Positions 35,934 to 44,344 of a stretch of DNA of 64,000 bases are shown here, in pieces (the stretch's first letter is position 1; each line of letters starts with the position of its first letter). The stretch comes from Dyadobacter psychrotolerans (lineage in GTDB: Bacteria; Bacteroidota; Bacteroidia; Cytophagales; Spirosomataceae): positions 148,134-212,133 of the forward strand of contig NZ_SMFL01000012.1 in NCBI RefSeq assembly GCF_004349265.1. Reading direction: 5' to 3'. The notes below the pieces were generated by a model that saw only the letters and a list, made by a program, of their open reading frames with translations, made no database searches and was not told where the DNA came from. A program made the translations under genes and the position numbers.

Positions 35934-37385
35934 TTATTCACGTAAAATGGGCATGCTCATGCAGTGCGAGCCACCTCGCGCACGCGAGAGCTCTGCGGAT
36001 GGAAGTGTAATAAAAGTATTTATCAGTGTTTCCGGTGAGAGTTCATCATTCTCAAATTTCTGAATCAGGTCTTTTGCACTAATGATCAAAAAACCTTCAT
36101 TCTTAAAAGCCTCAAGCGTTTTGTCATTACGGTCATAGCCAATCACAACGCCGTCCTTAACTGCAAGCAGATTGCATGAGTCGGTCCATTGTTCTCTTTC
36201 CCCGTAAGGAAATTCATTATTTCCTGAATAAATAAATTTAACATCTTTTTCACAATGCAGATCTGTACGGCTGATGTCGGCAAGGAGGTCTTCCAGGTTT
36301 TCAATTTCTTTTGGCTGCTGTTCATGCCCTTTCAGAAACTGAAGAATTTTAAATTCCTGGTTGTTTTCTTTTGGAGCAAAAAAATGCAGAACATCTTTTT
36401 TTCTGGATTCGTCACCCACTCTTGCAAGAGAGCTGAGTAACACCCAAATATTTTTTTTAACCTGCGTGAAAATGGTATCAATGTGCATGTAATCCCGTTT
36501 TTTAGGGATTTTTATCAGCGTAATTTTTTCAAGAATATCTTTGTCAAACAAAAGTTTCATAGCCTGCTGCGCGGCATAAACCGATGTTCGCTCGCTGCAT
36601 CCGATAAGCAGGTGATTAGGTGAAACCATCATCACGTCTCCGCCTTCGAGCGTACATTTATGGTGGTCGCTTACTTTTTCATCATCCGGCAATAGAAAAT
36701 GGCGGTCGTTATCCGGAATTTCAAGAATATTGTGCTTTATGTGAGCAAACATAGGATGATAAAAGAAAACAAACTGCGCCAGAATGGATTCTCTTGTCCG
36801 GGCAGTTTTGGCTGGTTTGTTCAGAAGGATGTGATCATTTATAACAATCCCGATGTCGCGCATAAAGATCAGGTTGGGCAGCGGAGCAAAAAGCATTCTT
36901 TTATCAGAATACGAACCTGAAATAAAAATTTTCGCCAGTTCGTAAGGATCAAAGGAGTGAAGTTCTTCCTGAGTGTGATAAGAACACTTTTCAATCCCGC
37001 ATATCGCAGCTGTCAGTTTGACACGAACGTTTTCGATTTCCAGGATTTCTCCCAGCAACTGCTGTATATCAATTACACGATCTGAATTAAAATAACCTGG
37101 CGTGCCTGGAATGTAAAATGAACGGGTCGGATCACCATCAACCTTTTTTAATTTTCCCTTTATTTTTTCAGGGTCGAGAAAATACAACAGGAGTTTTACA
37201 TAATAGTCGTACTCACTTTTACGCATGGTATCCAAATGCACGATATCTTCAAACAGCCAGTCCTGCGCTTTTGACGGCACCACTTTGCCCAAACCACGAT
37301 CAGGACTGTGAATCAGAAGTCTTTTTAAACTGGCTGTTTCAGAGGCAACATGGATTTTTGATGAAGAATATTCACTCGTTTTCAT
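35934..37385 (-). CDS. arginine deiminase-family protein
   Basis: 483 aa, longer than the usual ADI of about 410 aa. N-terminal ETASLKRLLIHSPDRGLGKV is ADI-like. All catalytic features are visible: IFMRDIGIVI (Asp), CTLEGGDVMMV (Glu/Gly/Gly/Asp), DYMHIDTIFT (His) and SHCMSMPI (nucleophile Cys near the C-terminus). It should hydrolyse arginine, or a related guanidine, to citrulline and ammonia. Together with CtlX downstream it could give an arginine to citrulline to ornithine route. No arcB or arcC is adjacent. Confidence 0.83.
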   Translation of the reverse strand: MKTSEYSSSKIHVASETASLKRLLIHSPDRGLGKVVPSKAQDWLFEDIVHLDTMRKSEYDYYVKLLLYFLDPEKIKGKLKKVDGDPTRSFYIPGTPGYFNSDRVIDIQQLLGEILEIENVRVKLTAAICGIEKCSYHTQEELHSFDPYELAKIFISGSYSDKRMLFAPLPNLIFMRDIGIVINDHILLNKPAKTARTRESILAQFVFFYHPMFAHIKHNILEIPDNDRHFLLPDDEKVSDHHKCTLEGGDVMMVSPNHLLIGCSERTSVYAAQQAMKLLFDKDILEKITLIKIPKKRDYMHIDTIFTQVKKNIWVLLSSLARVGDESRKKDVLHFFAPKENNQEFKILQFLKGHEQQPKEIENLEDLLADISRTDLHCEKDVKFIYSGNNEFPYGEREQWTDSCNLLAVKDGVVIGYDRNDKTLEAFKNEGFLIISAKDLIQKFENDELSPETLINTFITLPSAELSRARGGSHCMSMPILRE

Positions 37386-37582
37386 AGGTAATAAACATAA
37401 ATGCTTTCCCGCAAAGTAAAGCTATATTTTGAATTTACGGGTTGAAGCTGGGGAACTGTCCTTAATTCGGGATTAAATATCGCAAAATGGGGAACGGGTA
37501 GAGGTATAAAAAGGTTGTAGAATATACAATCATCTGGTGAGTACCGTTGTGAATGTAATTTTAATTTACCACCAAAGCTTAC

Positions 37583-37590
37583 TACTTTTG
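37583..37590 (+). promoter_or_regulatory. sufC: candidate -7 element of the suf operon
   Basis: TACTTTTG matches TAnnTTTG, 42 bp before the sufC start. The -33 region is weak (TTTTAATTT around 37559). Its position supports sufC as the first gene. Confidence 0.4.
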
Positions 37591-37632
37591 CGGTAAATTA
37601 CCACGGACTACATATTAAAGTATAAATTAGTT

Positions 37633-38391
37633 ATGCTCTCTATTAAGGAATTACGCGCTTCGATCGAAGGCAAAGAAATATTAAAAGGAATTAATCTGGA
37701 CATCAAACCAGGTGAAGTACATGCTATAATGGGGCCAAATGGTTCCGGAAAAAGTACTTTGGCTTCGGTTTTGGCTGGCAGGGAAGAATATGAAGTGACC
37801 GGCGGAAGTGTATTGTTTGATGGAAAAGATCTGTTGGATCTTGCAGCAGAAGAAAGAGCAGCAGAAGGAATTTTTCTTGCATTTCAATATCCTGTTGAAA
37901 TTCCTGGTGTTACGACCATCAATTTTTTAAAAACAGCTGTTAACGAAATTCGTAAATACAGAGGTGAAAATCCGCTGGATGCTGCACAGTTTTTGAAAAT
38001 GGTGCGTGAGAAAGCAAAATTGGTTAGCATGAACGATTCACTTTTGAAACGTGCTTTGAACGAAGGATTTTCAGGAGGAGAGAAAAAACGGAATGAAATA
38101 TTCCAAATGGCCGTGCTGGAACCTAAGCTGGCGATTTTGGATGAAACAGATTCCGGTTTGGATATTGATGCATTACGTATTGTCGCAGAAGGAGTTAATT
38201 CACTTCGTTCGCCTGATCGTTCTGCCATTGTGGTTACGCATTACCAACGCCTGCTTGATTACATAGTTCCGGACTACGTACACGTATTGTATAAAGGAAG
38301 AATTGTGAAATCGGGGACCAAAGAACTGGCTTTTGAGCTGGAGGAAAAAGGTTATGACTGGATTAAAGCGGAAGTTGAAGCGGTTGGCTAA
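37633..38391 (+). CDS. sufC: Fe-S cluster assembly ATPase SufC
   Basis: 252 aa ABC-type ATPase of the SufBCD scaffold. Walker A GPNGSGKST at about 34-42, signature GFSGGEKKRNE with the SufC-specific EKKRNE, Walker B LAILDETDSGLD and the H-loop THYQRLL. It begins the operon; sufB, which usually precedes it, is not in the window, and the 246 bp upstream contain no gene. Confidence 0.96.
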   Translation: MLSIKELRASIEGKEILKGINLDIKPGEVHAIMGPNGSGKSTLASVLAGREEYEVTGGSVLFDGKDLLDLAAEERAAEGIFLAFQYPVEIPGVTTINFLKTAVNEIRKYRGENPLDAAQFLKMVREKAKLVSMNDSLLKRALNEGFSGGEKKRNEIFQMAVLEPKLAILDETDSGLDIDALRIVAEGVNSLRSPDRSAIVVTHYQRLLDYIVPDYVHVLYKGRIVKSGTKELAFELEEKGYDWIKAEVEAVG

Positions 38392-38467
38392 TTGAAAGTT
38401 TGTTTTGTTCTGTAAATCAGGATAATCGTCTTTTGAAATTAACCAATACCCATTACTTAACTACGGA

Positions 38468-39787
38468 ATGACTACTGAAACAATAGATTTAAAAACGAAA
38501 TTAGTCGCTGATTTTTACGCCCGTGAAGCAGTGATGAATGGAGAGGCAAGTTCCGCTTTTCATCAGAAGAAACGTGCTGCGTTGGCTCGCTTCGACCAGC
38601 TGGGTTTTCCAACTCCGAAAAACGAGGAGTGGAAATACAGCAATGTGCGGGAGCTGATCAGTGAATCTTATCATTTTAATGCGGAAAGTTCGCTTGGGCT
38701 TGCCGATTTACAGGATCTGAATATTCCGGAACAGGTTGCAAATATCCTGTATTTTATAAACGGGCACTATAACGAAGAGCTTTCAAGCATTGTTTCGTCG
38801 TCCGATCAGATCATCATCGATTCTTTGCAAAGTGCCTACAAAAAGAATCCATCGCTGGTTAATACCTATTTCGATGAGCTGGTAAAAGATGATACAGATG
38901 CATTTACATCTTTGAATACCGCGTTTGCACATGACGGGGTATTTATTCATATTCCTGATAACCAAACGGTTGAACACCCTGTAATCCTTCGTTTTGTAAG
39001 TGATGCAAGAACACAGAATGTGGGAAGTCAGCCGCGTAATATTATTGCGGTTGGTAAAAATGCCCATGTGAAACTGGCTGAAGCATTCAGAACTCTGGGC
39101 ACTGAACGCTCTTTTACAAATGCCGTTACGGAGATCCACATGGATCGTGATTCGGGTGTTGAATATTACAAAGTTCAGAATGAAAGTGAGAAGGCATATC
39201 ACATCGGAACCACACAGGTACGTATGCTTGACAACTCGCATTTTTACGCGGGAACAGTTACGCTCAACGGACATTTTACCCGAAATAACCTGAATATTAT
39301 TATTGATGGTGAGCGTTGCGAAGCGCACATGTATGGCTTGTATTTTCCGGATGGGACACAACATGTTGACAACCATACCGTAGCCGATCACTGCAAACCA
39401 AATTCCCAAAGCAACGAATTGTATAAAGGAATTTTGAGAGATAGAGCCAAAGGTGTTTTTAACGGAAAAATATTTGTACGTCCTGATGCGCAGAAAACCA
39501 ATGCGTTTCAATCATGTAAAAATATAGTTTTGTCTACCGAGGCGACTATGAACACCAAACCGCAGCTGGAAATATATGCAGATGATGTAAAATGTTCTCA
39601 CGGAACTACAACCGGACAAATTGACGAAGAAGCTTTGTTTTACATGCGTTCGCGTGGAATTTCCAAACCGGAAGCCATGTCGTTACTGATGTTCGCTTTT
39701 TGTGCAGACGTGGTTTCTCAAATTAAAATTGATTCAATCCGCGAATATCTGGAAAACGTAATTGCAGATAAATTGGCTTCCAAGTAA
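38468..39787 (+). CDS. sufD: Fe-S cluster assembly protein SufD
   Basis: 439 aa scaffold subunit paired with SufB. C-terminal right-handed beta-helix contains the diagnostic YADDVKCSHGTTTGQID and FYMRSRGIS motifs, with the conserved His/Cys. The N-terminal helical domain includes NEEWKYSNVREL. It follows sufC by 76 bp. Confidence 0.95.
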   Translation: MTTETIDLKTKLVADFYAREAVMNGEASSAFHQKKRAALARFDQLGFPTPKNEEWKYSNVRELISESYHFNAESSLGLADLQDLNIPEQVANILYFINGHYNEELSSIVSSSDQIIIDSLQSAYKKNPSLVNTYFDELVKDDTDAFTSLNTAFAHDGVFIHIPDNQTVEHPVILRFVSDARTQNVGSQPRNIIAVGKNAHVKLAEAFRTLGTERSFTNAVTEIHMDRDSGVEYYKVQNESEKAYHIGTTQVRMLDNSHFYAGTVTLNGHFTRNNLNIIIDGERCEAHMYGLYFPDGTQHVDNHTVADHCKPNSQSNELYKGILRDRAKGVFNGKIFVRPDAQKTNAFQSCKNIVLSTEATMNTKPQLEIYADDVKCSHGTTTGQIDEEALFYMRSRGISKPEAMSLLMFAFCADVVSQIKIDSIREYLENVIADKLASK

Positions 39788-39880
39788 TCTTAATGCGTTT
39801 GACTTTGTTAGTCAATTGTACAATCTTAATGTACCCAGCCTGATTTTTGGGTTGGGTATTTTTCTAAAACAGTAATTCCG

Positions 39881-41116
39881 ATGATCACGACGGCTAATTC
39901 TCTCGATATAACATCAATCAGAAATGATTTTCCAATATTAAATGAAATTGTAAACGGAAAACAGCTGGTATATTTTGATAATGCGGCAACAACCCAAAAA
40001 CCACGATTGGTTCTTGATGCATTGTCGGGATATTACGAACACTACAATGCCAATATTCACAGGGGAATTCATCACCTTGCTGAAAAGGCAACAGGAGCGT
40101 TTGAAGAGTCACGCCGCCGTTTGCAGAAATTTATCAATGCGCCGCTTTCTGAGGAAGTAATTTTTACTTACGGCACAACGGATAGTATTAATCTGGTAGC
40201 GCAGACCTATGGTCGCAGGTTTCTGAAAAAAGGTGATGAGATAATCATCAGCACGATGGAGCATCACTCCAACATTGTGCCCTGGCAAATGCTTTGTGAA
40301 GAAAAAGGCTGTATCCTTAAAGTGATTCCGATCAATGATGACGGAGAACTTTTAATGGACGAGTTTGAGAAAATGCTTAGCGAGCGTACCAAATTTGTTT
40401 CTGTTGTGCATGTTTCCAATGCCTTGGGAACGATTAATCCGATAAAAGAAATCATTGCAAAAGCCCATGCGGTAGGAGCGAAGGTGATGATTGACGGCGC
40501 CCAGGCGAGCTCACATCTTGCCATTGATGTTCAGGATTTGGATTGTGATTTTTATGGACTTTCGCTTCACAAAATTTATGGTCCAACCGGAATGGGAATT
40601 CTGTTTGGCAAAAAAGAACTGCTGGATGCAATGCCGCCATACCGTGGTGGTGGAGAAATGATCAAGGAGGTGACTTTTGCCAAAACGACATACAACGAAT
40701 TGCCTTATAAATTTGAAGCAGGCACGCCAAATATTGCTGACGTTGTTGCAGCTAAATTTGCTTTGGATTACGTTGACAATCTGGGCAAGGAAAATATAGC
40801 TGGCCATGAAAATGATCTTCTCGAATATGGTACACAGGCTTTAAAAGAAATAGAAGGACTTAGAATTATAGGCAATGCGAGGGAAAAGGTGAGCGTAATT
40901 TCTTTTGTGATTGACGGCATTCATCATCAGGATATAGGTGTTTTGCTGGATCAGCAGGGAATTGCTGTTCGTACGGGACACCACTGTACTCAGCCTTTAA
41001 TGCAGCGCTTTGGAATAACAGGAACTACGCGCGCCTCTTTTGCTGTTTACAATTCGATTGAGGAAGTTGATTTACTGATCAAGGGTTTGCATAAGGTGAA
41101 AAAAATGTTGGGTTGA
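39881..41116 (+). CDS. sufS: cysteine desulfurase SufS
   Basis: 411 aa PLP enzyme that takes sulfur from cysteine. N-terminal DFPILNEIVNGKQLVYFDNA is typical. The PLP Lys is in YGLSLHKIYGPTG near 231 and the catalytic Cys in RTGHHCTQPLMQ near 369, in the group II (SufS) short-loop context. SufE, its acceptor, lies downstream after a toxin-antitoxin remnant. Confidence 0.96.
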   Translation: MITTANSLDITSIRNDFPILNEIVNGKQLVYFDNAATTQKPRLVLDALSGYYEHYNANIHRGIHHLAEKATGAFEESRRRLQKFINAPLSEEVIFTYGTTDSINLVAQTYGRRFLKKGDEIIISTMEHHSNIVPWQMLCEEKGCILKVIPINDDGELLMDEFEKMLSERTKFVSVVHVSNALGTINPIKEIIAKAHAVGAKVMIDGAQASSHLAIDVQDLDCDFYGLSLHKIYGPTGMGILFGKKELLDAMPPYRGGGEMIKEVTFAKTTYNELPYKFEAGTPNIADVVAAKFALDYVDNLGKENIAGHENDLLEYGTQALKEIEGLRIIGNAREKVSVISFVIDGIHHQDIGVLLDQQGIAVRTGHHCTQPLMQRFGITGTTRASFAVYNSIEEVDLLIKGLHKVKKMLG

Positions 41117-41219
41117 TTTGAACGATACACCGAGATTCATTATCGGCATGTGCTCAGAGTGCGTTTTATTCGTTGGAAAGATTAATCTTCACTGAGATTG
41201 ACTTTAAAAATTCATTAAT

Positions 41220-41408
41220 ATGGAAACTATTCCTAAAAGTACGCTGATTCATTCAATTACATCAATGCCCGATCATATCAATGTGGAGGATGTGATTGAG
41301 CAGATTATTTTGCTTTCTAAAATTGAAAGATCCCGTAAACAAATTGATAACGGAGAATTCGTTCAAAATGAAGAGGTAAAGCAATCTTTTGGAAAATGGC
41401 TGGAGTAA
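41220..41408 (+). CDS. small antitoxin-like protein
   Basis: 62 aa: METIPKSTLIHSITSMPDHI, then VEDVIEQIILLSKIERSRK and a short acidic tail ending SFGKWLE. Size, the predicted helical core and a 13-bp overlap with the following ParE/RelE-like frame indicate the antitoxin of a type II module. The frame is intact. It interrupts the suf operon between sufS and sufE. Confidence 0.65.
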   Translation: METIPKSTLIHSITSMPDHINVEDVIEQIILLSKIERSRKQIDNGEFVQNEEVKQSFGKWLE

Positions 41409-41676
41409 TTTGGTCTTTTGAGGCACGGCAGGATCTTGATTCGGTTTTTTTAAAATTAGCTGCGGATTCCCAAGTATATTCAAAGAAATAGATCAATGAA
41501 GTTTTCAAAAAATTAGAACTGGTGGAAAAATTTCCAAATATGGGAAGAAAGGTGCCGGAATTAAGGTGACCAGTATTAGAGAGATTTTTGTTGGAAGATA
41601 CAGGATTCTTTATAACATATCGAAAAGCGAAACCATTGAAATTTTGGCTGTAAGACATTCATCAAAGCCATTATAA
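41396..41676 (+). pseudogene. ParE/RelE-family toxin, disrupted
   Basis: ATG 41396 overlaps the antitoxin. The frame reads MAGVIWSFEARQDLDSVFLK and LAADSQVYSKK, then TAG at 41489-41491. After the stop it continues NEVFKKLELVEKFPNMGRKV until a -1 shift near 41560. The shifted frame then gives SIREIFVGRYRILYNISKS and EILAVRHSSKPL. All parts align with a ParE-like toxin. Two lesions make it inactive. Confidence 0.75.
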
Positions 41677-41686
41677 GAAATTTAAA

Positions 41687-42118
41687 ATGACAATAAACGA
41701 AGCACAGGACGAACTAATTGAGGATTTTGATTTGTTTGATGAATGGGAAAGCAAGTACGAGTACATTATCGATCTCGGTAAACAGCTTCCTGATCTGGAC
41801 GAAAAATATAAAACTGATGCAAATATCATTAAAGGATGCCAGTCGCTTGTTTGGCTGCATGCTTACATGGATGGTGAATTGTTGAAGTTTGAGGCCGATA
41901 GCAATGCTATCATTGTTAAAGGGTTGGTAAACATGTTGGTTAAGGTGCTTTCAGGACACACTCCTGAAGAAATAGCTAAGGCAGATGTTTACTTTATGGA
42001 TAAGGTCGGTCTACATCAGCATCTTGCCCAAACCCGCTCAAACGGACTGGCTTCCATGTTAAAACAAATGAAGGCATACGGAGTTGCCTACCAGGCCCGG
42101 CCGGAAGTGCAGAAATAA
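41687..42118 (+). CDS. sufE: sulfur acceptor protein SufE
   Basis: 143 aa. It accepts persulfide from SufS and passes it to SufBCD. The acceptor Cys51 is in IIKGCQSLVWLH, followed by the conserved GLVNMLVKVLSGHTPEEI and SNGLASMLKQMKAYG segments. It starts 10 bp after the toxin remnant. Confidence 0.95.
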   Translation: MTINEAQDELIEDFDLFDEWESKYEYIIDLGKQLPDLDEKYKTDANIIKGCQSLVWLHAYMDGELLKFEADSNAIIVKGLVNMLVKVLSGHTPEEIAKADVYFMDKVGLHQHLAQTRSNGLASMLKQMKAYGVAYQARPEVQK

Positions 42119-42156
42119 TTGTTAATTGAATACTTTAATAGCTAACCGCTAAAATA

Positions 42157-42468
42157 ATGTCAGAATCTGAGTTACGCGAAGAAGTGGTAAAGGCGATTAA
42201 AACCGTATATGATCCTGAAATTCCTGTGGATGTATACGAACTTGGCCTGATATATGATTTAAAAATATTTCCTGTTAACAATGTCTTCGTTTCGATGACT
42301 CTGACTTCGCCATCCTGCCCGTCAGCTGGCACGCTGCCAGGAGAAGTGGAACAAAAGATCAGGGAAGTGGAAGGAGTTAATGATGTGAGTTTAGAGCTGA
42401 CATTTGACCCTCCATATACAACTGAAATGATGTCCGAGGAAGCGAAGCTTGAACTTGGGTTTATGTAA
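42157..42468 (+). CDS. SufT-like DUF59 / MIP18-family Fe-S assembly protein
   Basis: 103 aa. DUF59 motifs are clear: VYDPEIPVDVYELGLIYD and LTSPSCPSAGTLPGEVEQKI with the conserved Cys, ending in LTFDPPYTTEMMSEEAKLEL. Members assist Fe-S cluster carriage or maturation. It lies 38 bp after sufE and is the last suf-type gene. Confidence 0.92.
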   Translation: MSESELREEVVKAIKTVYDPEIPVDVYELGLIYDLKIFPVNNVFVSMTLTSPSCPSAGTLPGEVEQKIREVEGVNDVSLELTFDPPYTTEMMSEEAKLELGFM

Positions 42469-42473
42469 AATGG

Positions 42474-42564
42474 CTTTCGGCTGTCAGCAATCGGCGGTCG
42501 GCATGCCTTGGATTAATTTTGAATTACAACAGCTAATGGCCACTGGCTAACAGCGTATAGCTAA
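42474..42564. repeat. CGGC/TAGC-type degenerate word repeat
   Basis: GGCTTTCGGCTGTCAGCAAT then CGGCGGTCGGCATGCC, followed by AGCTAATGGCCACTGGCTAA and AGCGTATAGC. The first part resembles 23735-23811 on the opposite strand; the second part resembles 10669-10708. Confidence 0.5.
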
Positions 42565-42589
42565 ATAAATAACTTTAAACTTAGAAATT

Positions 42590-43018
42590 ATGTATCCTCC
42601 ACACATGGTGGCGCCGATGAAAGCGGAATTGGTAAATGCCGGCTTTCAGGATTTAACAACTGCAGAAGAAGTAGATAACTTCATGCAAAATACAAAAGGA
42701 ACTGCTTTGGTTGTAATCAATTCAGTTTGCGGCTGTGCAGCTGGTGCTGCCCGTCCAGGCGTTCGTTCAGCATTGACACGCAGCGAAATCAAGCCAGATC
42801 ATCTTGCAACTGTATTCGCGGGAGCGGATTTGGAAGCTGTGGCAAAAATGCGTGAGTATACTTTGCCATACCCGCCATCGTCACCTGCAGTAGCGCTTTT
42901 CAAAGACGGAGAGTTGATCCATTTTGTAGAACGTCATCACATCGAAGGTCGTTCAGCAGAAATGATTGCTCAACATTTGCAAATGGCATTTGAGGAGTTC
43001 TGCGCAGAAGAGGCGTAA
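42590..43018 (+). CDS. BrxA/BrxB-family bacilliredoxin
   Basis: 142 aa, YphP/YqiW family. N-terminal MYPPHMVAPMKAELVNAGF and the redox-active Cys47-Gly-Cys49 in NSVCGCAAGAARPG are diagnostic. C-terminal FKDGELIHFVERHHIEGR is conserved. In Bacillus the family de-bacillithiolates proteins. Bacillithiol is known in some Bacteroidetes but is not shown here. Confidence 0.92.
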   Translation: MYPPHMVAPMKAELVNAGFQDLTTAEEVDNFMQNTKGTALVVINSVCGCAAGAARPGVRSALTRSEIKPDHLATVFAGADLEAVAKMREYTLPYPPSSPAVALFKDGELIHFVERHHIEGRSAEMIAQHLQMAFEEFCAEEA

Positions 43019-43041
43019 TTCTCTCAATACAAAATTGTTTT

Positions 43042-43084
43042 ACGGCTGCTTTCGATTAAATTTGAAAGTAGCCGTCTCTTTTTA
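43042..43084 (+). terminator. terminator after the bacilliredoxin gene
   Basis: ACGGCTGCTTTC and GAAAGTAGCCGT pair with one mismatch, followed by CTCTTTTT. Confidence 0.75.
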
Positions 43085-43146
43085 TGAAGGTTTTAGTACT
43101 GAACAATTTGTTCAGCAGGATATAAATGGCTTAATTAAAATTTTCC

Positions 43147-44256
43147 ATGCGCGGACATCGTTTCACCAAGTTTGTTCCAGCTGAGCAAAACGGTAATAAC
43201 AAATTCGATCAGTTGTTTGATATTTTTCAGCAATTGTTACTCATGACTTCCGGTGATGTGAGTGAGGCTATGTCGTGGCTGAGTGAACTCGACCGGCAAT
43301 ACACACTGACCAATGATTCTTATGGTATCGGCGACTTTTTCGATGACCTGAAAAAGAAAGGATACATCTCCGAAGAAAAAAAGGACGGTGAGAGTAAGAT
43401 CATCATGACGCCAAAGGCTGAGAAAAGCATTCGCAAAAGTGCTTTGGATGAGATTTTTGGTAAACTCAAAAGATCAAAATCCGGTGGTAATCATCATACA
43501 CCGCATCTTGGATCAGGCGATGAGCTGAGCAGTGACATCCGTGAATTCCAGTTTGGCGATACGCTGGATCAGGTTGCCATGACTGAATCCATCAAAAATG
43601 CGCAGGTTAACCATGGTATCGGTGATTTTGTGCTGATGGAAAAGGATCTGGAAGTTGTTGAACGCGAACAGAAAACAACGACTTCAACAGTAGTAATGAT
43701 CGATATCAGTCATTCCATGATTTTATATGGAGAGGATCGGATTACCCCTGCCAAGAAAGTAGCGCTTGCACTGGCTGAACTTATCCGGACAAAGTATCCC
43801 AAAGATTCACTTGATATCATCGTTTTTGGAAACGATGCCTGGCAGATACAGATTAAAGATCTCCCGTATCTGGAAGTCGGTCCGTACCACACCAATACCG
43901 TAGCCGGACTGGAACTGGCCATGGATATTTTACGCCGTAAAAAAACGCGGAACAAGCAGATTTTTATGATTACGGATGGTAAGCCAACTTGCCTGAAAGA
44001 AGGAATCCGTTATTATAAAAACAGCTTTGGTCTGGACAGGAAAATTATAAATAAAACACTGACCTTAGCTGCGCAGTGCAGAAAGCTGGATATTCCTGTG
44101 ACAACGTTTATGATCGCCACCGATCCATATCTGAAACAGTTTGTGCAAAACTTTACAGAGATAAATAACGGCAGGGCTTATTACAGTAATCTTCAGGGTC
44201 TGGGAGGTTTCGTTCTTGAAGATTTTCAGCGGAACCGGAGAAAGAATGTAAAGTAG
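43147..44256 (+). CDS. VWA-domain protein (ChlD/CoxE-like)
   Basis: 369 aa. An N-terminal helical region (about 1-150) includes DSYGIGDFFDDLKKKGY. The vWA domain (about 175-345) has a MIDAS motif IDISHSM, the Thr of NTVAGLELAMD and the Asp of MITDGKPT. Related proteins work with MoxR-type AAA+ ATPases as metal-insertion or chaperone partners, but no such gene lies near. Role unknown. Confidence 0.83.
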   Translation: MRGHRFTKFVPAEQNGNNKFDQLFDIFQQLLLMTSGDVSEAMSWLSELDRQYTLTNDSYGIGDFFDDLKKKGYISEEKKDGESKIIMTPKAEKSIRKSALDEIFGKLKRSKSGGNHHTPHLGSGDELSSDIREFQFGDTLDQVAMTESIKNAQVNHGIGDFVLMEKDLEVVEREQKTTTSTVVMIDISHSMILYGEDRITPAKKVALALAELIRTKYPKDSLDIIVFGNDAWQIQIKDLPYLEVGPYHTNTVAGLELAMDILRRKKTRNKQIFMITDGKPTCLKEGIRYYKNSFGLDRKIINKTLTLAAQCRKLDIPVTTFMIATDPYLKQFVQNFTEINNGRAYYSNLQGLGGFVLEDFQRNRRKNVK

Positions 44257-44263
44257 GTTTTTG

Positions 44264-44340
44264 CTGTGAGATGTAAAATGTGAGATGTGAAATGGACTAC
44301 ACGTTTTTCCATTTCACATCTTCCTTCTCACATTTTACTG
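44264..44340. terminator. long hairpin between convergent genes
   Basis: GTAAAATGTGAGATGTGAAA on the left arm matches the reverse complement of the right arm (CCATTTCACATCTTCC, CTCACATTTTAC) with a 5-nt bulge. The left arm contains two copies of TGTGAGATGT. It lies between the vWA gene and the convergent PIG-L gene and can serve both. Confidence 0.7.
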
Positions 44341-44344
44341 AAAA

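Noticed and set aside
38783..39511. 242-codon minus-strand frame
   Set aside because: Antisense to sufD; composition follows the complement of a real gene and no family is recognisable.
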